Below are positions 7,178-12,488 of a stretch of DNA of 12,488 bases, piece by piece. Under the pieces are notes generated by a model. It was not told the DNA's origin, searched no databases, and saw nothing but the letters and a program-made list of their open reading frames with translations. Position 1 is the stretch's first letter, and each line of letters begins with the position of its first letter. A program made the translations under genes and the position numbers. The DNA comes from JBMNNU01 sp050942695 (GTDB lineage: Bacteria; Chloroflexota; UBA6077), in NCBI GenBank assembly GCA_050942695.1, contig JBMNNU010000083.1:1-12488 (forward strand), written 5' to 3'.

Positions 7178-7205
7178 ATCGGTCCGATACTAAATGGAGG
7201 TTGCT

Positions 7206-9005
7206 TTGTCCGAAACCGCAAACCCGCAGCAGGAGATCCGGTGGAAATTGGACGATCTCTACCACGATCCCACAGACCCCCAGATAGACGTCGACCTGAC
7301 TCGAGCCGAGGAGATGGCCCGCTCCTTTGCCGCCAGCTACAGGGGAAAAGTGGCACAATTGTCCCCTTCGGCGCTGGCCGAGGCATTCCGGCAGCAGGAG
7401 CAGATCACGACCATCGGCTACAAACCCCTGGGCTACGCATCGCTTGCCTTCGCCGCTCAGACCCAGGATAACCAGCGGCAGGCGCTCCTCTCCAAAGTTA
7501 GGGAGGCTACAACCGAGATATCTAACCTGATGGTCTTCTTCGACGTGGAGTTGAAGACCTTACCTCAGCAGCAGTTCGATGCCTTGATAGCGGCACCCGA
7601 GCTGGCTACCTATCGCCACCACCTCGAGACGCTCAGAGCCTTTGCCCCTCATACCCTTTCTGAGCCGGAGGAGCGGTTGATGGCCCGGATGAGGCTGACC
7701 GGCGCATCGGCATGGAGCCAGCTCTACACGGAGATAACCAGCTCCCTCCGCTTCCCGGTGGAGGTGGACGGCGAGATCAGGCAGTTGACCGATGCCGAGA
7801 CGAGAGCGCTGCGAACAAGTCCCAACCGTGACCTACGTCGGCGGGCGGACGAGAGCCTCTACACAGTCTACTCCGATAACAGCCAGGTGCTGGCGTATAT
7901 CTTCAACACTCTGTTCCAGGATCATAGCCTCTCCATGGGGCTTCGCTCCTATAGCGACCCGATCGAGCCTACGGCGTTGTCCAATGAGCTATCGCCGGAA
8001 GTGATCGAGGTGCTGCTGAGGGCGGTGGAGTCGCGGTACAGCCTCGCTCAAGAATACTACAGGCTGAAAGCCCGATTGCTGGGGTTGAAGGGGGATTTCC
8101 ACTTCTACGACATTCTCGCCCCTCTCTCCTCGGAGGAGCCCAGGTACGATTTCGACGAAGCCAAAGCGCAGGTGCTGGATGCGTTCGACCGCTTCGATCC
8201 GAAGGCCGGGGAGGTTGCCCGGACCTTCTTCGATCGAGAATGGATCGACGCAACCCCGAGACCCGGCAAGCGTGGTGGGGCATTCTGCTCCGGATTACTG
8301 CCGGCATATCACCCATACATTTTGACTAACTTTATCGGCCGACTGGACGACCTGTTCACCCTAGCACACGAGTTGGGCCATGGGATACACTTCTACCTCG
8401 CACGGGGTCAGACCCCGCTCAACTACAGCCCAACCACGCCTATGGCCGAGGTGGCGAGCGTGTTCGGCGAGATCCTGCTCTCCAAACAGTTGCTGGAAGC
8501 AAAAGCGGACCCAGTAGCTAGGCGAGACATCCTGAGCAAGATGATCGAGGATGCCATCGCAACGATATTCCGGCAAACGATGTACACCCGCTGGGAGCAG
8601 CGAGGCCACGCGCGCAGGGCGGACGGGGTTGCGACCGCGGAGGAGTATTGCGCTCTCTGGTCGGAAGAGAATCAGCGATTGTATGGCGACTCGGTGATCT
8701 TCGACGACCTGGATCGCTGGGGGTGGATGTCTATTCCCCACTTCGTGCACTACCGCTTCTACTGTTACTCCTACGCATTTGGGCACCTGCTGACCTTCAC
8801 CCTCTACAGGAAGTATCTAGAAGAAGGGGACTCCTTCGTGCCTCTGTACCTGGAGCTGCTGGCCGGTGGCGGGAAGGACAGGCCTGAAAAGCTGCTGGAG
8901 CCTCTCGGCCTGAACCCCCTGGAGCCCACCTTCTGGGATCTAGGCTTCCAGGTGCTGGAGGACCTTCTGGCGGAGTTCAAAGAGGTAGCGGGTGATAAAA
9001 TGTAA
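7206..9005 (+). CDS. M3 family oligoendopeptidase, second paralogue (599 aa)
   Basis: This is a zinc endopeptidase of family M3, close to the pepF/M3 subgroup (TIGR02290-like) rather than classical PepF. The active site is HELGHGIHFYL, with H388, E389 and H392, and Glu415 in MAEVASVFGE as third ligand. The VFGE wording and the short LARGQTPLN loop are typical of that subgroup. The N-terminus (IRWKLDDLYHDPTDPQID) and the C-terminal WGWMSIPHFVHYRFYCYSYAFG block also fit. Length is normal and no export signal is seen, so it should act on peptides in the cytosol. The TTG at 7206 is chosen because GGAGG (7196-7200) lies 5 nt upstream. The in-frame ATG at 7194 lacks a ribosome site and contains that GGAGG, but could start a leaderless-style product four residues longer. 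It is divergent from pepF and overlaps it in role. Confidence 0.92.
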   Translation: MSETANPQQEIRWKLDDLYHDPTDPQIDVDLTRAEEMARSFAASYRGKVAQLSPSALAEAFRQQEQITTIGYKPLGYASLAFAAQTQDNQRQALLSKVREATTEISNLMVFFDVELKTLPQQQFDALIAAPELATYRHHLETLRAFAPHTLSEPEERLMARMRLTGASAWSQLYTEITSSLRFPVEVDGEIRQLTDAETRALRTSPNRDLRRRADESLYTVYSDNSQVLAYIFNTLFQDHSLSMGLRSYSDPIEPTALSNELSPEVIEVLLRAVESRYSLAQEYYRLKARLLGLKGDFHFYDILAPLSSEEPRYDFDEAKAQVLDAFDRFDPKAGEVARTFFDREWIDATPRPGKRGGAFCSGLLPAYHPYILTNFIGRLDDLFTLAHELGHGIHFYLARGQTPLNYSPTTPMAEVASVFGEILLSKQLLEAKADPVARRDILSKMIEDAIATIFRQTMYTRWEQRGHARRADGVATAEEYCALWSEENQRLYGDSVIFDDLDRWGWMSIPHFVHYRFYCYSYAFGHLLTFTLYRKYLEEGDSFVPLYLELLAGGGKDRPEKLLEPLGLNPLEPTFWDLGFQVLEDLLAEFKEVAGDKM

Positions 9006-9065
9006 CAGCAACCTTAGGGTGTATAACTAGGTACGCGTAAGCTAAAGCGTGCGGCTACATTTGGT

Positions 9066-9228
9066 CGCACACCAGCGATGGTTCACACGAACAGCCAGAT
9101 CTGTAGCGTCGGGACTCGTCCCCGACGAACTGTAGCGTCGGGCCTTGTGCCCGACGTGGTACCCCGTCAGGCACAAGGCCTGATGCTACATTGTGACTCG
9201 TGCCGTGAACCATGCCGCACGCCAGCGA
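9066..9228. repeat. Compound palindromic repeat (REP/MITE-like element)
   Basis: Two 26-nt units lie in tandem at 29-nt period (9102-9127, 9131-9156). Each begins TGTAGCGTCGGG and ends CCCGACG, so each forms its own 7-bp hairpin. A third, inverted copy (9165-9190) matches the second at 23 of 26 positions and can pair with it into a long hairpin around TGGTACCC, two of the three differences being G-T pairs. Outside these, ATGGTTCAC (9078-9086) and GTGAACCAT (9205-9213) form a perfect 9-bp inverted pair. A 13-nt motif, CGCACRCCAGCGA, flanks the whole as a direct repeat (9066-9078, 9216-9228; 12 of 13 identical). The nested structure with flanking repeats and no coding content fits a small non-autonomous mobile or REP-like element. 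On the plus strand it could also act as a transcription stop behind the peptidase gene. Confidence 0.65.
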
Positions 9229-9250
9229 GCGCGGCTTGGTTTGTGCTTTC

Positions 9251-9276
9251 GTAGAGTTGGAACGTTCCGCCTCTAC
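9251..9276. promoter_or_regulatory. Dyad-symmetric, operator-like site upstream of the ABC exporter
   Basis: A 26-bp dyad with no loop is centred between 9263 and 9264. The outer arms GTAGAG/CTCTAC and the inner arms GGAAC/GTTCC are perfect, with only the two positions between them not pairing as Watson-Crick. A palindrome without a loop is what a dimeric DNA-binding repressor would recognise rather than a terminator hairpin. It lies 60 nt before the exporter start. AT-rich DNA and a TTGACA (9308-9313) follow, although no good -10 can be assigned. No known operator consensus is claimed. Confidence 0.35.
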
Positions 9277-9335
9277 AAAGGATAGCAAACCGTTTTTTAA
9301 TAAAACATTGACAACAAAACGACAGGATAGGATCT

Positions 9336-11327
9336 ATGGCTGCCCACGGTTCTGGTTGGTGGACCTACATCAAATACGATGAGAAGCAAGACAAGCCGAG
9401 TGTGAGCCTCGCTCTGCTCAAAAGGGTGTCGATGTATGCCCGACCCTATCTTGGGTCGATATTAATCATGCTGCTGACCATCGTAGCTATCAACCTCCTG
9501 ACTCTGATACCCCCCCTGCTCTACCGCGACCTGATCGACAATGCGCTGCCCAAAAGCGACTTCCAGCGGCTCAATCTGCTGGCGCTGGGGATGGTCGCTA
9601 TTCCCCTGCTCAGTGGCCTCGTGGGAGTGTATCAACGCTACCTGAGTGCCCGGATCGGCGAGGGAATCATCTTCGACCTGAGATGCGCTCTCTTCGAGCA
9701 TTTACAGCAGATGTCCCTCCGCTTCTTCACTAATACTCGGACCGGGGAGCTGATGGCTCGTCTCAACAACGATGTGGTCGGCGCGCAGCAGGCGGTTACC
9801 AGCACCAGTGTGAATATCGTCTCCAACCTGCTTGCTCTCGTGATGACGATGGCTGTGATGCTTACTTTAGAGTGGAGGCTGACCCTGGTTGCCGTGATGA
9901 TCTTTCCCCTGTTCCTATTTCCTGCACGGAGGGTAGGCAAGATTTTCCGCCGTATAGCCCGCGACTCCATGAATCTGAATGCTCAGATGAACGCCCTGAT
10001 GAACGAGACGCTCAACGTGAGCGGGGCGCTGCTGGTGAAGATATTCGGGCGCTCGGCAGACGAAAACAGCCGTTTCCGGGAACGGGCAGCCGCGGTTAGA
10101 GATATCGGCGTCAGCCAGGCGGTGGTTGGCCGGTGGTTCTTCATGGGTCTCGGGTTGGCCAGCTCCGTGGGGACCGCTCTGGTATTCTGGTGGGGCGGCA
10201 TGCTAGTGCTGCAGGGAGAGTTCACCGTGGGCACCATAGTCGCGTTTGGAGCCTACCTCACCCAGCTTTACGGCCCAATCGCCTCGCTCACAAACGCCAG
10301 GGTGGAGTTTGCGACCTCCCTGGTTAGCTTCGAGCGGGTGTTCGAGGTGCAGGACCTCCCCCTTGAGATCGCCGATCACAAAGATGCGGTCTCCATAGAT
10401 CGGGCCTCCGGCCACGTACAGTTCCAGGGGGTTTCCTTCAACTACGGCGAGAGGGATCGCTCCGGCGTGTTTGGGCTGCAGGAGGTTGAGCGCTTCAATC
10501 GATCCCACGATGGCTCAGGTGTGCTGATTCGACGTTATCAAGGTTCAACTGAGCACGCTCAAGATGCGTCTGCAGGCGAAAACGGCGATGGGGCCAGCGA
10601 TAACGGGCAATCAGGCGCCCAGAAACCGGTGATGAGACATTGGGCGCTCCAAGATGTGACCTTTGAGATATTGCCCGGCCAATTGGTAGCCCTGGTAGGC
10701 CCCAGCGGCGCCGGTAAGACCACCGTTACCTACCTGCTCCCAAGGTTATACGACCCCACGGAAGGGCGGATCTTGCTGGACGGGACAGATATTCGGGATA
10801 TCCGGCTGGAGTCGCTGGCCAACCAGATCGGCATCGTTACACAGGAGACCTATCTGTTCCACGATACCATCCGGAGCAACCTGCTCTATGCGAAACCAAA
10901 TGCAACCGCTCAGGAGCTTGAGGATGCTTGCCGAGCAGCCAACATCCACGACTTCATCACCTCCCTTCCCGATGGGTACGATACGATCGTAGGGGAGCGG
11001 GGCTATCGGCTTTCAGGAGGGGAGAAGCAGAGGATCGCGATCGCTAGGGTTATCCTAAAGGACCCGCGCATCCTGGTGCTGGATGAAGCCACGTCTCATC
11101 TGGACTCCCAGTCCGAGGCGCTGATCCAGGCAGCCCTCGAGCGGCTGATGGTGGGGCGCACCAGCCTGGTGATCGCCCACCGGCTCAGCACGATCCTGGC
11201 CGCCGACCTGATCCTGGTACTGGACGAGGGCCGGTTGGTTGAGCGGGGCACTCACGAAGAGCTGCTCTCCGAGGGAGGCCTCTACTCCCACCTCTACGAA
11301 ACCCAGTTCCGGCAAAAAACGGCGTAA
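9336..11327 (+). CDS. ABC transporter, fused permease and ATPase (type I exporter half-transporter), 663 aa
   Basis: This is an MsbA/LmrA-type half-transporter, expected to work as a homodimer in the cytoplasmic membrane and export a lipid or drug-like substrate; the substrate is not deducible. Residues about 30-320 hold the six-helix transmembrane domain, including LGSILIMLLTIVAINLLTLIPPLL and the family's EWRLTLVAVMIFPLFLFPARR. The ATPase domain has A-loop VSFNYG (Tyr370), Walker A GPSGAGKTT (455-463, Lys461), LSGGE (559-563), Walker B ILVLDEATSHLD (D583, E584) and the H-loop His615, all intact. Unusually, Tyr370 and Lys461 are 91 residues apart instead of about 31. A polar, Gly/Ser/Asn-rich insertion of about 60 residues (372-435) separates strand 1 from WALQDVTFEI. 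The ATG has AGGA at 9324-9327, 8 nt upstream. The gene stands alone, followed by a hairpin. Confidence 0.95.
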   Translation: MAAHGSGWWTYIKYDEKQDKPSVSLALLKRVSMYARPYLGSILIMLLTIVAINLLTLIPPLLYRDLIDNALPKSDFQRLNLLALGMVAIPLLSGLVGVYQRYLSARIGEGIIFDLRCALFEHLQQMSLRFFTNTRTGELMARLNNDVVGAQQAVTSTSVNIVSNLLALVMTMAVMLTLEWRLTLVAVMIFPLFLFPARRVGKIFRRIARDSMNLNAQMNALMNETLNVSGALLVKIFGRSADENSRFRERAAAVRDIGVSQAVVGRWFFMGLGLASSVGTALVFWWGGMLVLQGEFTVGTIVAFGAYLTQLYGPIASLTNARVEFATSLVSFERVFEVQDLPLEIADHKDAVSIDRASGHVQFQGVSFNYGERDRSGVFGLQEVERFNRSHDGSGVLIRRYQGSTEHAQDASAGENGDGASDNGQSGAQKPVMRHWALQDVTFEILPGQLVALVGPSGAGKTTVTYLLPRLYDPTEGRILLDGTDIRDIRLESLANQIGIVTQETYLFHDTIRSNLLYAKPNATAQELEDACRAANIHDFITSLPDGYDTIVGERGYRLSGGEKQRIAIARVILKDPRILVLDEATSHLDSQSEALIQAALERLMVGRTSLVIAHRLSTILAADLILVLDEGRLVERGTHEELLSEGGLYSHLYETQFRQKTA

Positions 11328-11342
11328 GGGCAGCCAAACCCT

Positions 11343-11377
11343 CCCTGCCGCAGCGGGATCATCCCGCTGCGGCAGGG
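11343..11377. terminator. Strong GC-rich hairpin between convergent genes
   Basis: A near-perfect stem of about 16 bp pairs 11343-11358 with 11362-11377 around a short loop (TCA plus closing bases), 16 nt after the exporter stop and 8 nt before the end of the convergent RNHCP gene. There is no T tract on either side, so it is either a bidirectional stop relying on hairpin strength or a 3'-end stabiliser. Confidence 0.55.
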
Positions 11378-11384
11378 GCTATGT

Positions 11385-11810
11385 CTACGCCGTCTCCGCT
11401 AGCGATATGAGCTGAGAGCGACGTCTGCTGCGTGGTTTGACCAACGGCAGGCTCAGCACCAAGGCGAAGTCGTCGTCGGCTGCGATGCGGTTGTAGCGCT
11501 CAAAGCCGCAGGTCAGACAGCGGTGGACGAGCACGAACTCGCCGTTAGGTCTGGTGAACGCGCCCACCGGCGCCATCGAGCCGCCGCAGTCGCTCGCGCG
11601 GTCGCCCGGCTTGTTTCCATCGACATGGCGCGAGTATAGACAGTAGGGACAGTGGTTGCGGTGCTTGCCGCCGTATAGTGTCGGCCCGACGAACTGACCG
11701 CAGTGCCGGCAGCGGAACTCCTCGCGGCGTGCGCGCGATAATTTCTTGTTTGCTCTATTTCGATAGGTTTTGGACACCTGTCGTCTCTCCTCGTTATAGC
11801 GCCGCGCCAT
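11385..11810 (-). CDS. RNHCP domain zinc-ribbon protein, 141 aa
   Basis: The protein carries the RNHCP domain, named for its Arg-Asn-His-Cys-Pro motif (residues 51-55). It shows the family's cysteine layout: FRCRHCG (C34, C37), HRNHCPYCLYSRHVD (C54, C57), GDRASDCGGSMAPVG (C75) and HRCLTCGFERYNRIAADDD (C98, C101). These should bind one or two zinc ions. A basic N-terminal region (1-31, rich in Arg, Lys, Glu) and an Arg-rich tail suggest contact with RNA or another polyanion, but the family's function is not known to me. ATG 11810 has no good ribosome site. A perfect one (AGGAGG, 11882-11887) and its ATG at 11873-11875 are in another frame. The RNHCP frame is open up to a stop at 11886-11888 and reads sensibly there (SRQEKPTHEAALT before Met1). 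The true N-terminus is therefore uncertain and a frameshift is possible. Confidence 0.85.
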   Translation of the reverse strand: MARRYNEERRQVSKTYRNRANKKLSRARREEFRCRHCGQFVGPTLYGGKHRNHCPYCLYSRHVDGNKPGDRASDCGGSMAPVGAFTRPNGEFVLVHRCLTCGFERYNRIAADDDFALVLSLPLVKPRSRRRSQLISLAETA

Positions 11811-11872
11811 GGTAAGCGCGGCCTCGTGAGTAGGCTTTTCTTGACGACTGGTATCCGCACTTGCTCTGCTAA

Positions 11873-11887
11873 CATATCCTTCCTCCT
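11873..11887 (-). promoter_or_regulatory. Strong Shine-Dalgarno with ATG, out of frame with the RNHCP gene
   Basis: On the minus strand AGGAGG (11882-11887) is followed after 6 nt by ATG (11875-11873), an ideal initiation site. The frame it opens does not lead to the RNHCP domain; it runs 120 codons antisense-like through the gene and looks meaningless after about residue 20. Either a 2-nt insertion or 1-nt deletion separates the natural start from the gene, or the site drives a short leader peptide. Confidence 0.6.
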
Positions 11888-11934
11888 AGATTTGATAGAC
11901 CGCCGTTGAACCGCTATCGAATTGGCCAGTAAAG

Positions 11935-11972
11935 ACTAAAGGCCACAGGCAAATCAGCCTGTGGCCTTTAGT
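11935..11972. terminator. Perfect 16-bp hairpin in the RNHCP leader (terminator- or attenuator-like)
   Basis: Bases 11935-11950 pair without mismatch to 11957-11972 around a 6-nt loop. The core is GGCCACAGGC/GCCTGTGGCC. No T run of useful length follows on the plus strand. On the minus strand the stem ends in CTTTAGTCTTTA, a weak U-rich tail. It stands between the minus-strand promoter at 12376-12404 and the RNHCP gene, where it could act as an attenuator, or as a stop for transcripts coming from outside. Confidence 0.45.
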
Positions 11973-12375
11973 AGCGATAGCAAAAAGGGTTGGGCTATCT
12001 GGTGGTAGGCTCGCACGCCAACGCTGGCCATACACGCGCTCGATATGGCCGCACGTTCGCAGTGGGCACAGAAAAGGCCACAGGCACCGTGGCGCCTATG
12101 GCCGAGCGGACGATAGATCTGATCAACTCTAAGGATATTGAATCATCCGGGACACCCCCGGCAGGGCATCTCTACGGACCGATCCCTAGTGTTGAAAGCG
12201 GATGGCTGCCGAGAGGCAACCTTCTCCTAACGAAAGCTAGCGGCGGTAGGCACAACGGCGCACGTAGTCGAAGCAACCACCAGAGCAACCTTTACCACAA
12301 ACCTACCTGCCTTTCATCCAGAATTCGTGGTTGCCTCAACAGGCTGGAGCCAGAGCGAGCAACCACCAGCGGCAT
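11973..12375 (-). other. Long non-coding leader with repeated GGCCA hairpins; candidate structured RNA
   Basis: No convincing gene lies here on either strand. On the minus strand it is the transcribed leader from the promoter at 12376-12404 towards the RNHCP gene. It has hairpins at 12076-12085/12094-12103 (GGCCACAGGC with GCCTATGGCC, one mismatch) and 12026-12032/12044-12050 (GGCCATA/TATGGCC), echoing the perfect one at 11935-11972. The 14-mer AAAGGCCACAGGCA occurs twice (11938, 12073). AGCAACCACCAG occurs twice (12272-12283, 12358-12369) and has an inverted partner, GTGGTTGC, at 12327-12334. A TGCC-GAGA-GGCA mini-hairpin (plus sense) is at 12207-12218. I recognise no known riboswitch, T-box, tmRNA, RNase P or SRP RNA core. 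Decayed intergenic DNA is the alternative. Confidence 0.35.
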
Positions 12376-12404
12376 ATTATGAGGGATAATGCCGGCGCTG
12401 TCAA
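12376..12404 (-). promoter_or_regulatory. Near-consensus promoter reading left, towards the RNHCP gene
   Basis: On the minus strand TTGACA (12404 to 12399), a perfect -35, is followed after 17 nt by CATAAT (12381 to 12376), five of six matching the -10 consensus. Transcription would start near 12368, giving a leader of about 490 nt before the strong ribosome site at 11882-11887. The TGA inside TTGACA is also the stop codon of the open frame that enters from the right edge. Confidence 0.6.
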
Positions 12405-12488
12405 AGCTTGACGTATCTCCTTAATCCGCAGATTCCCTCCCGGCAGTACGGGTAGCTGAAGTAACAACAGTTGTGAATGCCATTTTTG
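12401..12488 (-). CDS. Possible C-terminus of a cysteine-rich protein (partial, enters from the right edge)
   Basis: On the minus strand a frame open to the window edge encodes 28 residues before TGA (12403-12401). It contains NCCYFSYPYCREGICG, with four cysteines spaced C-C-x6-C-x4-C, followed by a basic LRRYVKL end. The cysteine and aromatic density is unusual for random frame and would suit a metal site or disulfide-linked tail. It also fits that a promoter begins right at its stop. Only 28 residues are visible, so chance is a real alternative and no family is named. Confidence 0.22.
   Translation of the reverse strand, partial: KNGIHNCCYFSYPYCREGICGLRRYVKL

Noticed and set aside
9102..9190. 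Repeats at 29-nt period suggesting a CRISPR array
   Set aside because: Copies are adjacent without spacers, one is inverted, and no cas genes are near; the structure is REP/MITE-like instead.
9055..9288. 77-codon minus-strand frame across the repeat
   Set aside because: It is made of the palindromic repeat units themselves and has no protein-like features.
11513..11875. 120-codon minus-strand frame opened by the strong ribosome site
   Set aside because: Beyond about 20 residues it overlaps the RNHCP gene in another frame and is Ala/Arg/Ser/Thr-rich noise; only its start signal is of interest.
12000..12370. tmRNA, RNase P RNA, SRP RNA, T-box, cobalamin or SAM riboswitch in the right-hand leader
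   Set aside because: None of the conserved core strings of these RNAs was found by eye on either strand.
11990..12382. 130-codon plus-strand open frame starting at a TTG
   Set aside because: The translation has no recognisable domain, its composition looks random, there is no ribosome site, and it covers the hairpin-rich leader; treated as chance.

Overview
The window reads as a piece of bacterial chromosome, most likely from a free-living Gram-positive or Chloroflexota-like lineage. This assignment is inference, and its confidence is moderate to low. It rests on a Thr-Pro-rich extracellular linker at the left edge, a K+-dependent-type membrane pyrophosphatase, two M3 oligoendopeptidases side by side, a DUF378 membrane protein, an RNHCP zinc-ribbon protein, strong AGGAGG-type ribosome binding sites and short interspersed palindromic repeats. 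No rRNA, tRNA, CRISPR array or transposase gene is visible.

Layout. 1-423 is the C-terminal end of a Thr/Pro-rich protein. 424-1140 carries a well-formed promoter, a possible 35-codon ORF and a coiled-coil plus zinc-ribbon protein. That gene converges on a DUF378 gene (1147-1401, minus) across a shared hairpin. 1626-3593 is hppA, an ion-pumping pyrophosphatase, closed by a textbook terminator. Directly behind it (3650-4380) is a scar: a fragment of an ECF sigma factor (region 2 only) runs into a 5'-truncated ABC-2 permease. An apparently intact ABC ATPase (4395-5279) follows. Two distantly related M3 metallopeptidases (5292-7091 minus, 7206-9005 plus) diverge from a roughly 110-bp region. 9006-9335 is non-coding and holds a compound palindromic repeat and a dyad resembling an operator. 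9336-11327 is a type I ABC exporter half-transporter with an unusual insertion of about 60 residues in its nucleotide-binding domain. It converges on an RNHCP zinc-ribbon gene (minus, from 11810 or slightly upstream).

The right end is the most puzzling part. A near-consensus minus-strand promoter at 12376-12404 lies almost 500 nt upstream of the RNHCP gene. The intervening leader has no convincing gene but contains three successive hairpins closed by GGCCA/TGGCC, a 12-nt direct repeat with an inverted partner, and, at its end, a perfect Shine-Dalgarno and ATG in the wrong frame for the RNHCP protein. This leader is the best candidate here for an undescribed element. I recognise no known riboswitch, tmRNA, RNase P or SRP RNA in it.

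Functional links are limited. The genes are mostly independent housekeeping or transport units: ion gradient from PPi, peptide turnover, and export. No dedicated pathway, defence system or biosynthetic cluster is evident.
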